From positions 1,761,501 through 1,825,500 of the forward strand of contig NZ_CP031395.1 of assembly GCF_004328645.1 (NCBI RefSeq): a DNA stretch of 64,000 bases. The letters are read 5' to 3'. Both the position numbers and the translations under genes were made by a program. This document shows, one piece after another, positions 1 to 9,374 of this stretch; position 1 is the stretch's first letter; every line of letters starts with the position of its first letter. A model generated the notes under the pieces. It searched no databases, had not been told where the DNA came from, and worked only from the letters and a program-made list of their open reading frames with translations. Source of the DNA: Hylemonella gracilis (GTDB lineage: Bacteria; Pseudomonadota; Gammaproteobacteria; Burkholderiales; Burkholderiaceae_C).

Positions 1-1
1 G

Positions 2-1468
2 GAGCAAATTTCGAAGACCGCGCGCTCCGACCGTGACAAGGCGGTGCTGGCGGAAATCGGCAAGTTGCGTGTCACCGTGCTCGCCAACCGTGACCAGATG
101 AAGAAATTCGAGGAAGCGCAGGACCAGGCTGGTCTGCTGGCCTTCGTCGAAAGCCAGTACCGTCCGACTCAGAGCATCTATCTGGCGACCATCGGCAAGT
201 ACATCACCGAGCAGGAGGCTCAGCGCGATGAGGCCCGCGCGGAGATGGTGGCGCAACATCGCAGCCTGCTCGTGATGAGTGGCGTGGGCGTGCTGGTGGT
301 GCTGGCGTTGAGCGTCGGGCTGATCCGCTGGCTGGTGCTGTCCATCACCAAGCCCCTGGACAGCGCGGTCAGCGTTGCGCAGGCCATCGCCGAGGGCGAT
401 CTGACCCAGACCCTCAAGACCCGTCGCAAGGACGAGTTTGGCCTGCTGCTTCAGGCTTTGGCCGACATGAACGAACGTTTGCGCCAATTGGTGTCCAAGG
501 TGCGCACCGGCGTGGAGTCGGTATCCAACGCCTCGGACGAGATTGCCAGCGGCAACCAGGATCTTTCCGCGCGTACCGAGCAGACCGCTGCCAACCTGGA
601 GGAAACCGCCGCCAGCATCGAGCAGCTGACCAGCACCGTGGCCCAGTCCACCGACACGGCGCGCCAGGCCAACCAACTGGTGACTTCGGCGGCCAGTTCG
701 GCCGCGCGCGGTGGCGAGGTCATGGGCCAGGTGGTCCAGAGCATGCAGCAGATCAGCGCATCGTCGAAGAAGATCAACGACATCATCAGCGTGATCGATG
801 GCATTGCCTTCCAGACCAACATCCTGGCGCTGAACGCGGCGGTGGAAGCCGCGCGCGCGGGCGAGCAAGGCCGCGGTTTCGCGGTGGTGGCCAGCGAGGT
901 GCGCTCCCTGGCGGGCCGCAGCGCGGACGCTGCCAAGGAAATCAAGTCCTTGATCGGGGCCTCGGTGGCGACCGTTGCGACGGGTTCGACACAAGTCCAG
1001 CAAGCCGGAGCGGCCATGGACGAAATCGTGACCAACGTGAAGCGGGTGTCGGACCTGATCGGCGAGATCACCAGCGCAGCCGATGAGCAGCGGGATGGCA
1101 TCAACCAGGTCAACCAGGCCATCACCAACCTGGACCAGATGACGCAGCAGAACGCGTCCCTGGTGGAAGAATCGGCCGCTGCGGCTACTGGCCTGCGGGA
1201 CCAGGCCCTGCGCTTGGCGCAGGTGGTGGCGGTGTTTAACGTGGGGGCCGGGCTTCCGGTGGCGGCGCAGATCGGGCCTCGGCCTTCGGTCCCCGCCCCG
1301 GTGCTTGCGTCGGCTCCCGCTTTGGCAGCGCAGCCTAAGCCTGTGTCGCCGCGCCCCGCCGCCGTGCCTCCCCGCTTGACATCCACCCTGGCCACGGCCT
1401 CCAAGCCCAAGCCGGCGGCGGTGTCGGCGAACAGCAAGGACGATGACGGGGAGTGGGGCGTGTTCTGA
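2..1468 (+). CDS. Methyl-accepting chemotaxis protein, 5' end cut by the window
   Basis: Inner-membrane chemoreceptor that passes a periplasmic ligand signal to CheA/CheW. The frame is open from base 2, so the N-terminus and first membrane segment lie outside the window. Visible are the end of a helical periplasmic domain, a membrane segment (bases about 266-345), a HAMP linker and the cytoplasmic coiled coil. The coiled coil carries the conserved hairpin tip ([20 protein letters not shown], near base 810). After an Ala/Pro-rich linker the protein ends in EWGVF, which fits the xWxxF form of the CheR/CheB docking pentapeptide. It is closely similar to the receptor at 7629-9362, so the two are probably paralogues. 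The ligand cannot be told from the sequence. Confidence 0.95.
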   Translation, partial: EQISKTARSDRDKAVLAEIGKLRVTVLANRDQMKKFEEAQDQAGLLAFVESQYRPTQSIYLATIGKYITEQEAQRDEARAEMVAQHRSLLVMSGVGVLVVLALSVGLIRWLVLSITKPLDSAVSVAQAIAEGDLTQTLKTRRKDEFGLLLQALADMNERLRQLVSKVRTGVESVSNASDEIASGNQDLSARTEQTAANLEETAASIEQLTSTVAQSTDTARQANQLVTSAASSAARGGEVMGQVVQSMQQISASSKKINDIISVIDGIAFQTNILALNAAVEAARAGEQGRGFAVVASEVRSLAGRSADAAKEIKSLIGASVATVATGSTQVQQAGAAMDEIVTNVKRVSDLIGEITSAADEQRDGINQVNQAITNLDQMTQQNASLVEESAAAATGLRDQALRLAQVVAVFNVGAGLPVAAQIGPRPSVPAPVLASAPALAAQPKPVSPRPAAVPPRLTSTLATASKPKPAAVSANSKDDDGEWGVF

Positions 1469-1515
1469 TTCCCTGGGGGAGGAGAGCCCAGGTGCGCGCG
1501 CCGTGCGCAGAAACG

Positions 1516-2325
1516 TCAGGCGTGGGCGGCCTTGAGCCGTCGGGCCGTCCGCAGAAAATCCATCACGATGCGTTGATCGTCGAGATGCGTCTTGCCATCG
1601 GGCGCGTGGAACTCGGGATGCCACTGCACCCCGGCGATGTAGGCCTCGCCTTCCCGGCGGATGGCCTCCACGATGCCGTCCTCAGGGCAGACCGCTTCCA
1701 CCACGAAACCCGGCGCGACCTGCTTGATGGCTTGGTGATGGATGCTGTTGACCCGGCCGCGCGACACCTGGGGGTAGAGGGCCTGCAGGCGCGTGCTGCC
1801 CTGGAGTTCGATCTCGTGCGCGTTCTGGTCGTAGATGTCTCGGCGGACATGGTCCAGGGCGTCCGGCACCTGGGTCTTGATGTCCTGCCACAGCGTGCCG
1901 CCAAACGCCACGTTCAGGATCTGAAGGCCGCGGCAGATACCGAACACTGGCTTGCCGGCCTGGGCGAAGGCGTGGATCAGGGCGATTTCATACTGGTCCC
2001 GGACCAAGTCCCCCTGCCAGAGCGCATTGATGGGCGTTTCACCATAACTCTCCGGAGCCACATCGTTGCCACCTTGCAGCACCAGCGCATCGAGCGACGC
2101 GGCGTAGTGTGAAAGATTCAGCTCGCTGGGCCGGACCAGACTGCGCTCATCGACGGCCGGCACCATCACGGGCAAAGCGCCGCAGCGCATCAGCATCTGG
2201 GCCACCGACTGCTCCATGTAATGCAAGGTCTTGGTCCAGACACCGCCCAGGTCCAGCACCGGGGTGGCGGGGTAGTAGATGCGGGCGGAAACGCCCACGA
2301 GCAGCGTAGGGGTCAGGAACGGCAT
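1516..2325 (-). CDS. Class I glutamine amidotransferase-like hydrolase (peptidase C26, PuuD-like)
   Basis: About 269 aa, probably a cytoplasmic gamma-glutamyl-gamma-aminobutyrate hydrolase-type enzyme cleaving gamma-glutamyl amides. The nucleophile elbow is GICRGLQ (Cys near residue 131), and the His/Glu of the triad are in GVQWHPEF near residue 235. An oxyanion/glycine segment, LQGGNDV, precedes them. An open frame extends further upstream but is low-complexity and Arg/Pro-rich. The ATG giving MPFLTPTLLVGVSARIYYP matches where the family normally begins. It is convergent with the upstream chemoreceptor. No puu catabolic genes are adjacent, so the substrate is uncertain. Confidence 0.85.
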   Translation of the reverse strand: MPFLTPTLLVGVSARIYYPATPVLDLGGVWTKTLHYMEQSVAQMLMRCGALPVMVPAVDERSLVRPSELNLSHYAASLDALVLQGGNDVAPESYGETPINALWQGDLVRDQYEIALIHAFAQAGKPVFGICRGLQILNVAFGGTLWQDIKTQVPDALDHVRRDIYDQNAHEIELQGSTRLQALYPQVSRGRVNSIHHQAIKQVAPGFVVEAVCPEDGIVEAIRREGEAYIAGVQWHPEFHAPDGKTHLDDQRIVMDFLRTARRLKAAHA

Positions 2326-2520
2326 GGCCTGCAGCGGGGGTTCGAGGTCTGCGGGAAGCGGGGCTCGGGTGTGCGCTTTATTCTGAACCTTTGCACGCTT
2401 GCATGCAGGCGTCAAGGGCAGGGTCGATGTGCTGCCCGGGAGGCTGCCTCGCGCTAGACGGACGTCACTCACTTCGGACGGGCGTGGCTGCTGGGGAGCC
2501 GGTCTGACAGCCAGAAAGCA

Positions 2521-2554
2521 CAACGGGTTACGGCATTTCTGCAGCAACCCGTTG
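2521..2554 (-). terminator. Hairpin downstream of tRNA-Ser, possible terminator
   Basis: A 9-bp inverted repeat, CAACGGGTT / AACCCGTTG, with a 16-nt loop begins 6 nt beyond the encoded CCA end of the tRNA. On the minus strand it is followed by TGCTTTCTGG, which is only weakly T-rich. It could end tRNA transcription or act as a processing boundary. Confidence 0.45.
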
Positions 2555-2560
2555 AAAACT

Positions 2561-2650
<90 letters not shown>

Positions 2651-2679
2651 GGCTTTTGACGCATGTGTCGAAGCGTCGG

Positions 2680-2685
2680 ATTGTA
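2680..2685 (-). promoter_or_regulatory. Putative -10 element of the tRNA-Ser promoter
   Basis: TACAAT on the minus strand, followed by CCG, ends 29 nt before the tRNA 5' end. That would leave a 5' leader of roughly 20 nt. No good -35 hexamer is visible at the expected distance. The same TAnAATCC pattern recurs before several other genes in the window. Confidence 0.5.
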
Positions 2686-2755
2686 GCAGTCCCGTACCGG
2701 CTTTTCCGCCGCACCCCGGGACCGGAGCGCTTTCCTTGTCTTCTTCGTTTCGTCG

Positions 2756-4087
2756 TTATGCCTCGGCGGCCTCGCGCAGCAGACGCAGGGCGGCGCGCAC
2801 GGCCTGGGCATCGGTGGGCACGGGGAGTTGTTGGAGCAGTGGCGCCAGTGCCGCGTCGTCGGTCTGCAAGGCCTTGATGGCTGCGCCCGCGTCCTTGGGG
2901 CTGGCGTAGCCCGCGCTTTGCAGCAGCAGCTGGCCCTGGGCGTCGACGAATTTGAAGTAGAACTGGCCGTCGGCTTCGCGGTATTGCTTGAAGCTGGGCA
3001 GCGCGGTCTTGGCCGCCTTGTCTTTCTTGTCCGTGGCTTGCGTGCGCAGGTCGCGCAGGCCCACGGCGTGCCGCAGCTTGGCCGTGAAGGGCGTGGCGAT
3101 GCGGCGGGCCTTGGCCGCGCCGGCCTTCAGCATCTCTTCCAGCCGCTCGGGGTGGTCGATCAGGGACTGGTAAGTCTCGCGCATGGGCGCGATCTCGCGG
3201 TCGATGCGTTCGAACAGCAGTTCCTTGGCCTGGCCCCAGGCGATGCCCTCGGCGTAGGCCAGTCTTAGTTGCGCGGTTTCCTCGGAAGTGGCGAAGGCTT
3301 CGTAGATCTGGAACAGGGCCGAGCCTTCGGTGTCCTTGGGTTCACCGGGCGCGCGGGAATCGGTCTTGATGCCGGCGATGAGCTTCTTCAACTGATCGCG
3401 CGGCGTGAACAGCGGGATGGTGTTGTCGTAGCTCTTGCTCATCTTGCGCCCGTCCAGGCCGGGCAGCGTGGCCACGCTTTCCTCGATCTGCGCCTCGGGC
3501 AGGGTGAAGTGCTCGCCGTAGAGGTGGTTGAAGCTGGCGGCGATGTCGCGCGCCATTTCGATGTGTTGGATCTGGTCACGCCCCACGGGCACGCGGTGGG
3601 CGTTGAACATCAGGATGTCCGCCGCCATCAGCACCGGGTACATGAAGAGGCCGGCCGAGACGCCGGCGTCTTCGTCTTCCGCCAACCCCGCCGAATCGGG
3701 ATGCGCCGCTTTGGCGGCGCGGTTCTTGTCGACCGCGGCCTTGTAGGCGTGCGCCCGGTTGAGCAGGCCCTTGCCGCAGACGCAGGTGAGGAACCAGGTG
3801 AGTTCGGGAATCTCGGGGATGTCGCTCTGGCGGTAGAAGGTCACGCGCTCCGGGTCCAGGCCGGCCGCGATCCAGGTCGCGGCGATTTCCAGCGTGCTGC
3901 GCTGCACGCGGGCCGGGTCGCCGCCGGTCTTGATGAGGGCGTGGTAATCGGCCAGGAAGTAGAAGCCCTCCATGCCTGCCGTGCGGCTGGCGATGACGGT
4001 GGGGCGGATGGCGCCGACGTAGTTGCCCAGGTGGGGCGTGCCCGAGGTGGTGATGCCAGTGAGGACGCGCAAGGTTTCTTTGCTCAT
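2756..4087 (-). CDS. trpS: Tryptophan--tRNA ligase with C-terminal extension
   Basis: Class I aminoacyl-tRNA synthetase charging tRNA-Trp. The HIGH-type motif is TPHLGN (residues 17-22) and the KMSKS loop is GRKMSKS (215-219). The start gives MSKETLRVLTGITTSG, as in homologues, and upstream in-frame sequence is not conserved-looking. At 443 aa it is about 100 residues longer than the usual 330-340 aa bacterial enzyme. The extra sequence is a charged insert near 121-143 and a C-terminal region of about 80 residues (QYREADGQFYFKFVDAQGQ onward) that resembles a small added domain. It is the last gene of a leftward block with the site-2 protease, 20 nt away. Confidence 0.97.
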   Translation of the reverse strand: MSKETLRVLTGITTSGTPHLGNYVGAIRPTVIASRTAGMEGFYFLADYHALIKTGGDPARVQRSTLEIAATWIAAGLDPERVTFYRQSDIPEIPELTWFLTCVCGKGLLNRAHAYKAAVDKNRAAKAAHPDSAGLAEDEDAGVSAGLFMYPVLMAADILMFNAHRVPVGRDQIQHIEMARDIAASFNHLYGEHFTLPEAQIEESVATLPGLDGRKMSKSYDNTIPLFTPRDQLKKLIAGIKTDSRAPGEPKDTEGSALFQIYEAFATSEETAQLRLAYAEGIAWGQAKELLFERIDREIAPMRETYQSLIDHPERLEEMLKAGAAKARRIATPFTAKLRHAVGLRDLRTQATDKKDKAAKTALPSFKQYREADGQFYFKFVDAQGQLLLQSAGYASPKDAGAAIKALQTDDAALAPLLQQLPVPTDAQAVRAALRLLREAAEA

Positions 4088-4107
4088 GTCGCGGGGGACT
4101 TCAGGGG

Positions 4108-4788
4108 TTAGCGCAGCAGATAGGTGAGGGGTGTCAGCAGCAGGTCCAGCAGGCCGTAGGTCAGGCGCATCACGGGCTGCATCCAGAGGGTGCTGACCAC
4201 GCCCAGGATGACCAGGCCCATGACGATGAAGAAGCCCCAGGGTTCGACGCGCGACAGCCAGTAGGCCTGCTTGTTTGGCAACAGGCCGATCAGCACCCGG
4301 CCGCCGTCCAGGGGCGGCAGCGGGAAGAGGTTGAAAGCGAACATCACCACATTGACCAGCACGCCCGCGCGGCACATTTCCAGGAAGAAGCGTTCACTCG
4401 CCTGCATGTTCATGCCCAGCGCGATCAGCACGAAAAGCAGGACGGCCCAGAGCAGGGCCTGCAGCAGGTTGGCGGCGGGTCCGGCCAGGGCGACCCAGAC
4501 CATGTCGCGCTTGGGGTGGCGCAAGCGGTCGAAGCGCACGGGCACAGGCTTGGCGTAGCCGAAGAGAAAGGCGCCCGACGTTGCGAAGTAAATCAGCACC
4601 GGCATCAGCAGCGTGCCAAGGGGGTCGATGTGCTTGAGCGGGTTGAACGTCATGCGCCCGAGCATCCAGGCGGTGTCATCGCCGAAGCGTTTGGCCGCGT
4701 AGCCGTGGGCCGCTTCGTGCACCGTGATGGCGAAGATCACGGGCAGGGCGTAGATGAGGACGGTTTGAATCAGGTTGTTGAAATCCAC
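4108..4788 (-). CDS. Site-2 protease family protein (peptidase M50)
   Basis: Integral-membrane zinc metalloprotease of about 226 aa. The zinc motif HEAAH lies in the first membrane segment (ITVHEAAHGYAAKRFG). The second metal motif FNLFPLPPLDGGRVL, the NxxPxPxLDG signature, lies in a later segment. At least four hydrophobic segments are present and there is no PDZ domain, so this is the short rhomboid-like M50 type rather than RseP. The start is taken as GTG, giving MDFNNLIQTVLIYALP; the sequence upstream of it is low-complexity. It sits between yciO and trpS, a common betaproteobacterial arrangement. Its substrate is unknown. Confidence 0.88.
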   Translation of the reverse strand: MDFNNLIQTVLIYALPVIFAITVHEAAHGYAAKRFGDDTAWMLGRMTFNPLKHIDPLGTLLMPVLIYFATSGAFLFGYAKPVPVRFDRLRHPKRDMVWVALAGPAANLLQALLWAVLLFVLIALGMNMQASERFFLEMCRAGVLVNVVMFAFNLFPLPPLDGGRVLIGLLPNKQAYWLSRVEPWGFFIVMGLVILGVVSTLWMQPVMRLTYGLLDLLLTPLTYLLR

Positions 4789-4948
4789 GGGAGGGATTGT
4801 CTCATTCCCGCAATGCCAGAGTCCTGTGGGGTCGGGTCCTTCGTGATGTCTCGGGTTGGGCTTCGGTTTGGGACGGCAGGCACGCGGGGCGCGCCAACGG
4901 TGAACCATCACCCATGAGCGCCCGCCAAACAAGCGAGCGGTACGAAAT

Positions 4949-5572
4949 TCACAGCCCCAGCACCGCCGGATCACCCCTTCCGATCCGCAGCACCTCGGGT
5001 TCATTGCCTGTCAGGTCGATCACCGTCGTCGGTTCCTGCGGGCAGGCGCCAGTGTCGATCACGGCGGCCAGTTCGTGCTGGTAGCGCGCGCGGATTTCTT
5101 CGGCATCGTTCAGCGGCTCGGTCTCGCCAGCCGGGATCAGCGTGGTCGCCAGCAGGGGCGCGTCATGCAGCATCAGCAAGGCCTGTAGCACCTTGTGGTC
5201 GGGGACGCGCAGTCCGATGGTCTTGCGCGCCGGGTGGCTCAGGCGGCGCGGCACTTCCTTGCTGGCTTCCAGGATGAAGGCCCAGGGCCCCGGCGTCGCC
5301 GCCTTGAGCAGGCGGTACTGGCGGTTATCCACCCGTGCGTAGTTCGCCAGTTCCGAGAGGTCACGGCACAGCAGGGTCAGGTGATGTTTGTCGTCGATGC
5401 GCCGGATCGCGCGCAAGCGCTCGGCGGCGGCCTTGTCGTCGAGGTGGCAGACCAGGGCGTAGCAGGAGTCGGTGGGCACGGCCAGCACCTGACCCGATGC
5501 GAGCAGAGTCACCGCCTGCTTGAGCAGTCGCTGCTGCGGGTTCTCGGGATGGAGTTCGAAAAACTGGGCCAT
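4949..5572 (-). CDS. yciO: YciO-like Sua5/YrdC family protein
   Basis: A 207-aa single-domain Sua5/YciO/YrdC protein. The family includes the enzyme that makes threonylcarbamoyl-AMP for tRNA t6A, but the YciO branch is distinct and its role is less clear. The nucleotide-binding pocket motif VPTDSCYALVCHLDD is near residue 32 and the PGPWAFILEA segment near 95. The C-terminal half has IGLRVPDH and TTVIDLTG. The start MAQFFELHPENPQQ is typical of YciO. Together with the PHP phosphatase gene upstream it recalls the E. coli yciV-yciO neighbourhood. Confidence 0.88.
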   Translation of the reverse strand: MAQFFELHPENPQQRLLKQAVTLLASGQVLAVPTDSCYALVCHLDDKAAAERLRAIRRIDDKHHLTLLCRDLSELANYARVDNRQYRLLKAATPGPWAFILEASKEVPRRLSHPARKTIGLRVPDHKVLQALLMLHDAPLLATTLIPAGETEPLNDAEEIRARYQHELAAVIDTGACPQEPTTVIDLTGNEPEVLRIGRGDPAVLGL

Positions 5573-5606
5573 GCTTTGGAAAAGACTGAGGGAGGAAGGC
5601 GCGGCG

Positions 5607-6539
5607 TCAGACTTCCATGGGCTCGCGCAGCACGCTGCTCTGGAAGTCCTTGGTGCGCTGCGGTGGTTTTTCCCGCAGTGCCAGCCAGGCGCTGGCCGCG
5701 CCGCAACTGGCGATCAGCAGCATGCCCAGCAAGCCCCAGCCGTCCGCGAAATGGCCGAAGACGATCCAGCCGGCGAACATGGCAAAGGCGATTTGCACAT
5801 ACATCAAGGGCATCAGCGTGGACGCGGGTGCGCGCCGGTAAGCCTGGATGAGCGCGAAGTGGCCGATGGTGCCCGTCAGGCCCATCAAGACCAGGGCGCT
5901 CCATTCAGGCCAGGTCTGCGGTGTGACCCAGATGAAGGGCAAGGCCAGCGAGGCGAGGAGGGCGCCGACCCAGCCGGTGTAGAAGTGCATGGTCACGGCA
6001 TCCTCGGTTTGCACCATTTTGCCGGTCAGGAGCTGGAAGGACGAATGCGTGCCAACCTGGGCCAGGGGCAGCAGCACGTGCCAGCCGAACAGCTCGCCAC
6101 CCGGTCGGATGATGATGAGCGTGCCGACGAAACCGCCCGCAATCAAAGTCCAGCGCAGGCGCGAGACATGCTCGCCCAGCAGGCTGGCGGCCAGCAGCGT
6201 GACCACCAGGGGCGCGATCATGGCGATGGCGGTGAATTCCCCCACGGGCATGTACTTCACGCTCAGAAAGGTCAACAGACTGGTGACCGCGAGCAGGGCG
6301 CCGCGCAGCACATGCAGGCCAGGACGCCGCGTATGAAAGATGGCGCGGCCCCGTTGCGGCAGCATGACGACCGTGGTCAGCACGGCCTGGAAAATGTACC
6401 GGAACCACAGACCCAGCAACACGGGCAGGGTGAGGGCGACGATTTTGGCCGAGGTGTCGAGCGTGGCGAAACAGGCCAGCGCGCCCAGCGCCAGCAGCAT
6501 GCCGCCGACCGTGCTGCGGCGGGCAAGAAAAGAGGTCAT
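5607..6539 (-). CDS. DMT superfamily exporter (EamA domains)
   Basis: A 310-aa inner-membrane protein with about ten hydrophobic segments arranged as two EamA repeats, the drug/metabolite transporter fold. The N-terminal repeat begins MTSFLARRSTVGGMLLALGALACFATLD. The second starts around QVGTHSSFQLLTGKM. The gene lies between the PHP phosphatase (12 nt upstream) and yciO (34 nt downstream) on the same strand, so co-transcription is likely. The substrate cannot be predicted; members export amino acids, nucleosides and other metabolites. Confidence 0.85.
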   Translation of the reverse strand: MTSFLARRSTVGGMLLALGALACFATLDTSAKIVALTLPVLLGLWFRYIFQAVLTTVVMLPQRGRAIFHTRRPGLHVLRGALLAVTSLLTFLSVKYMPVGEFTAIAMIAPLVVTLLAASLLGEHVSRLRWTLIAGGFVGTLIIIRPGGELFGWHVLLPLAQVGTHSSFQLLTGKMVQTEDAVTMHFYTGWVGALLASLALPFIWVTPQTWPEWSALVLMGLTGTIGHFALIQAYRRAPASTLMPLMYVQIAFAMFAGWIVFGHFADGWGLLGMLLIASCGAASAWLALREKPPQRTKDFQSSVLREPMEV

Positions 6540-6551
6540 GGACAGAATGGA

Positions 6552-7409
6552 TCAGTGATGGATGCGCTCGGCCAGCAGTTCCCAGATCGGGGTCAACTGG
6601 CCAGGCAGGTAGGGCAGGGCGCCCAGATCGATGCGGGATTCGTCGGGGCTGTGGAAATCACTGCCGCGCGAGGCCGCCAAGCCAAACTCCTGTGCCAACT
6701 CGGCGTATTTGCCATATTCGCTCGGCAGGTGGCTGCCGGTCACGACTTCGACCCCCCTGCCGCCGTGCTCCTTGAATTCGGAAAATAGCGCGTATTCCTC
6801 GTTGGGCGTGAATTTGTAGCGTCCCGGGTGAGCGATGACCGCCGCGCCACCGGCGCCGGTGATCCACCCCACGGCATCTTGCAGCGAGGCCCAGCGGTGC
6901 GGAATGTAGCCCGGCTTGCCTTCCGTCAGGTAGCGGCGAAACACCTCGCTCGTGTCCGCGCAGACGCCGGCTTCCACCAGATAGCGGGCAAAATGCGTGC
7001 GCGAAATCAGTTCCGGATTGCCCACGTACTTCAGCGCGCCTTCGTAGGCACCCGGGATGCCTGCTTGCGCCAGTTGAGCACTCATTTCCTGGGCCCGTTC
7101 GCCGCGCCCACCGCGGGTCTGGCGCAGGCCCGCGACCAGGCGGTCATCCGTGGCATCGAATCCCAGGCCCACGATGTGCACGGTCTGGCCGGCGAAGGTG
7201 ATGGAGATTTCCACGCCCGTCAGGCAGGGCAGGCCTTCGGAACGGGCTGCCGCCAGGGCGCGTTGCTGGCCGCTGACCTCGTCGTGGTCGGTCAGGGCCC
7301 ACAACTCCACGCCCGCCAATTTGGCCCGGCGAGCCAGGGCCTCCGGGGTAAGGGTGCCGTCAGAAGCCACGGAATGGCAATGAAGGTCGGCATTCAGATA
7401 GGAGGCCAT
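6552..7409 (-). CDS. PHP-domain 3',5'-nucleotide phosphatase / oligoribonuclease (RnmAM, YciV-like)
   Basis: A 285-aa metal-dependent phosphoesterase of the PHP family. Metal-binding motifs in order are NADLHCHSVASDGT (HxH near residues 9-11), ALTDHDEVSG, VIAHPGRY and GSDFHSPDE near the end. E. coli YciV/RnmAM hydrolyses 3',5'-bisphosphonucleotides and trims RNA 5' ends, and this protein has the full motif set. The start MASYLNADLHCHS was chosen because the first metal motif follows directly. The longer open frame upstream is not family-like. A -10-like TAGAAT ends only 7 nt before this ATG. Confidence 0.88.
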   Translation of the reverse strand: MASYLNADLHCHSVASDGTLTPEALARRAKLAGVELWALTDHDEVSGQQRALAAARSEGLPCLTGVEISITFAGQTVHIVGLGFDATDDRLVAGLRQTRGGRGERAQEMSAQLAQAGIPGAYEGALKYVGNPELISRTHFARYLVEAGVCADTSEVFRRYLTEGKPGYIPHRWASLQDAVGWITGAGGAAVIAHPGRYKFTPNEEYALFSEFKEHGGRGVEVVTGSHLPSEYGKYAELAQEFGLAASRGSDFHSPDESRIDLGALPYLPGQLTPIWELLAERIHH

Positions 7410-7416
7410 GTGCTGG

Positions 7417-7422
7417 ATTCTA
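7417..7422 (-). promoter_or_regulatory. Putative -10 element close to the PHP gene start
   Basis: TAGAAT followed by CCAGCAC and then the ATG at 7409 (minus strand). A transcript starting about 7 nt after this element would begin at or beside the start codon. No Shine-Dalgarno sequence is present. Confidence 0.4.
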
Positions 7423-7628
7423 GAGCGACGGCTTCGTCCGGCCGGCGTCAGGGTTGCGTTACAGATTTCAGGCGGCGCGTCGAAATCATAGAAGGCAGAG
7501 GCAAAGGGATGAAAATCCAGCTCCGATGCCGCCACCCCTATCGGCATGGCGGCGCGAGGTGGGGCCTCCATAGAAGCAATCAATCCCTGCCGGAAAAGCA
7601 ATAAATTCCAACCAAGAGAGCAAGGCTC

Positions 7629-9362
7629 ATGAAATTTTTCGACGACCTGCGCGTGGCCTACAAGCTTTGGGCAACCGTGCTGCTATTGATGCTGTCGCTG
7701 CTGACGCTGTCGGTGGTGACACTGCTGCGTTTCGAGGACTTGGCCGACACCGCCCTGACGAAGGTCCGCACGACCGAGGGGCGCATCACCACCGCAACGC
7801 ACTGGCGCGATCGGGCGGAAAGTGCCATGGACATGTCCATGGGGCGCATGGTGTCCTCCGATCTGGCCCTGATGCAGATCCTGAGCGACAAGGTGGCAGC
7901 CATCACCGCCAGCCTGAACCCCGTGCAAGAGAAGATCAACAAGGAGGTTGACACGCCCGAGGAAAAGGCGGCGTTGGACGCCATCGCCGCGGCGCGCGCC
8001 GAAGTCCGTGGGCAGACACCGAAGATCAACGAAATGATCACCCAAGGGGCCGACCTCGCCGCAAGGCAGGCTTTCGTGGAGAAGGAATACAAGCCGCGCG
8101 CGGCGGTCTACATCGGTGCGATCAATAAATTCGTTGAAATCCAGGAGAAGAACCGCGATAACGCCGTGGCCGAAGCGGATGCCGCGCAGACGCGGCTGCT
8201 TGTCATTGCCTTCGCATGCGCAACGGTGATCTTCATCCTCGGCATCCTGCTCGCCATGTATCTGATCAGCGCCATCACCAAACCGCTAGCCCACGCGGTC
8301 AAGGTGACGGAGGCGATCGCCAGCGGGGACCTGACCGTCACGGTCATTGTCCGGCGCACTGACGAATTCGGCGCCCTGCTGCGCGCCACGGCCTCGATGG
8401 CTGAGCGCCTGCGCGGCGTGATCTCCGAGGTGCGTTCCAGCGTCGAGTCCGTCAGCGCGGCCTCGGGCGAGATTGCCAGTGGCAACACCGACCTCTCAGC
8501 CCGCACCGAACAGATGGCGGCCAATCTGGAACAGACCGCCGCCAGCCTGGAGGAGTTCACCTCAACCGTGGGGCAATCGGCCGACACCGCCACCCAGGCC
8601 AATCAGTTGGCGGCCAAGGCCGCGCAATCGGCCCGTGACGGTGGTGACGTGGTGCAGCAGGTGATCGAAAGCATGAAGCTGATCACCGATGCGTCTACCA
8701 AGATCAACGACATCATCGGCGTGATCGACGGCATCGCCTTCCAGACCAACATCCTCGCGCTGAATGCGGCGGTGGAGGCGGCGCGCGCGGGCGAGCAGGG
8801 CCGCGGCTTCGCGGTGGTGGCGGGCGAAGTGCGCAGCCTGGCGGGGCGCAGCGCGGAAGCCGCCAAGGAGATCAAGGGCCTGATCGGCAACTCGGTGGAC
8901 GCGGTGCAGATGGGTTCGATCCAGGTGGCCCAGGCCGGCAAGAGCATGGAGGAGATCGTCTCGGGCGTGAAGCGCGTGTCGGACCTGATCGGCGAAATCA
9001 CCGCCGCCGCCGCCGAGCAGCGCGACGGCATCAAACAGGTGAATCAGGCGGTGACGAATCTGGACCAGGTTACCCAGCAGAACGCGGCCCTGGTCGAGGA
9101 GTCCGGCGCTGCGGCGTCCTCCCTGCGTGACCAGGCCCGTCGCCTGTCGGAGGTGATCGCGGTGTTCAAGGTCCAGCAGCAAGCCTTGGCCTCAGCGCCG
9201 GTCTCGCCGCCGCCAGTTCGGGCCGCCGCGCCTGCGGCATCCAGGCCGAGGCCCGTCGCCGCACCCGCGACGGTCGTCCGTGCGCCTGCGGCGGCTACCC
9301 GACAACTGGGCAACAGCGCTGCCGACAAAGTGGACGACAAGGACGGCTGGGGGCTGTTCTGA
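7629..9362 (+). CDS. Methyl-accepting chemotaxis protein
   Basis: Complete 577-aa chemoreceptor. TM1 is at about residues 12-34, followed by a helical four-helix-bundle-type periplasmic domain at 35-189, TM2 at 190-214, HAMP at 214-266 and the signalling coiled coil to about 520. The hairpin tip [20 protein letters not shown] begins at residue 371. The tail after an Ala/Pro-rich linker is GWGLF, fitting the xWxxF docking pentapeptide. It is preceded by AAGG 4 nt before the ATG. It is a likely paralogue of the partial receptor at 2-1468. Its stop lies 12 nt from the convergent diguanylate cyclase gene. Confidence 0.96.
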   Translation: MKFFDDLRVAYKLWATVLLLMLSLLTLSVVTLLRFEDLADTALTKVRTTEGRITTATHWRDRAESAMDMSMGRMVSSDLALMQILSDKVAAITASLNPVQEKINKEVDTPEEKAALDAIAAARAEVRGQTPKINEMITQGADLAARQAFVEKEYKPRAAVYIGAINKFVEIQEKNRDNAVAEADAAQTRLLVIAFACATVIFILGILLAMYLISAITKPLAHAVKVTEAIASGDLTVTVIVRRTDEFGALLRATASMAERLRGVISEVRSSVESVSAASGEIASGNTDLSARTEQMAANLEQTAASLEEFTSTVGQSADTATQANQLAAKAAQSARDGGDVVQQVIESMKLITDASTKINDIIGVIDGIAFQTNILALNAAVEAARAGEQGRGFAVVAGEVRSLAGRSAEAAKEIKGLIGNSVDAVQMGSIQVAQAGKSMEEIVSGVKRVSDLIGEITAAAAEQRDGIKQVNQAVTNLDQVTQQNAALVEESGAAASSLRDQARRLSEVIAVFKVQQQALASAPVSPPPVRAAAPAASRPRPVAAPATVVRAPAAATRQLGNSAADKVDDKDGWGLF

Positions 9363-9374
9363 GGCGACCTTCAG

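Noticed and set aside
1472..1492. CCTGGG/CCCAGG inverted repeat after the first chemoreceptor
   Set aside because: Short stem without a T run; not distinguishable from chance in GC-rich DNA.
7570..7596. A possible sigma-28 promoter (GCCGGAAA) before the chemoreceptor at 7629
   Set aside because: The -10-like part is fair but no acceptable -35 half lies at the required 11-bp spacing.
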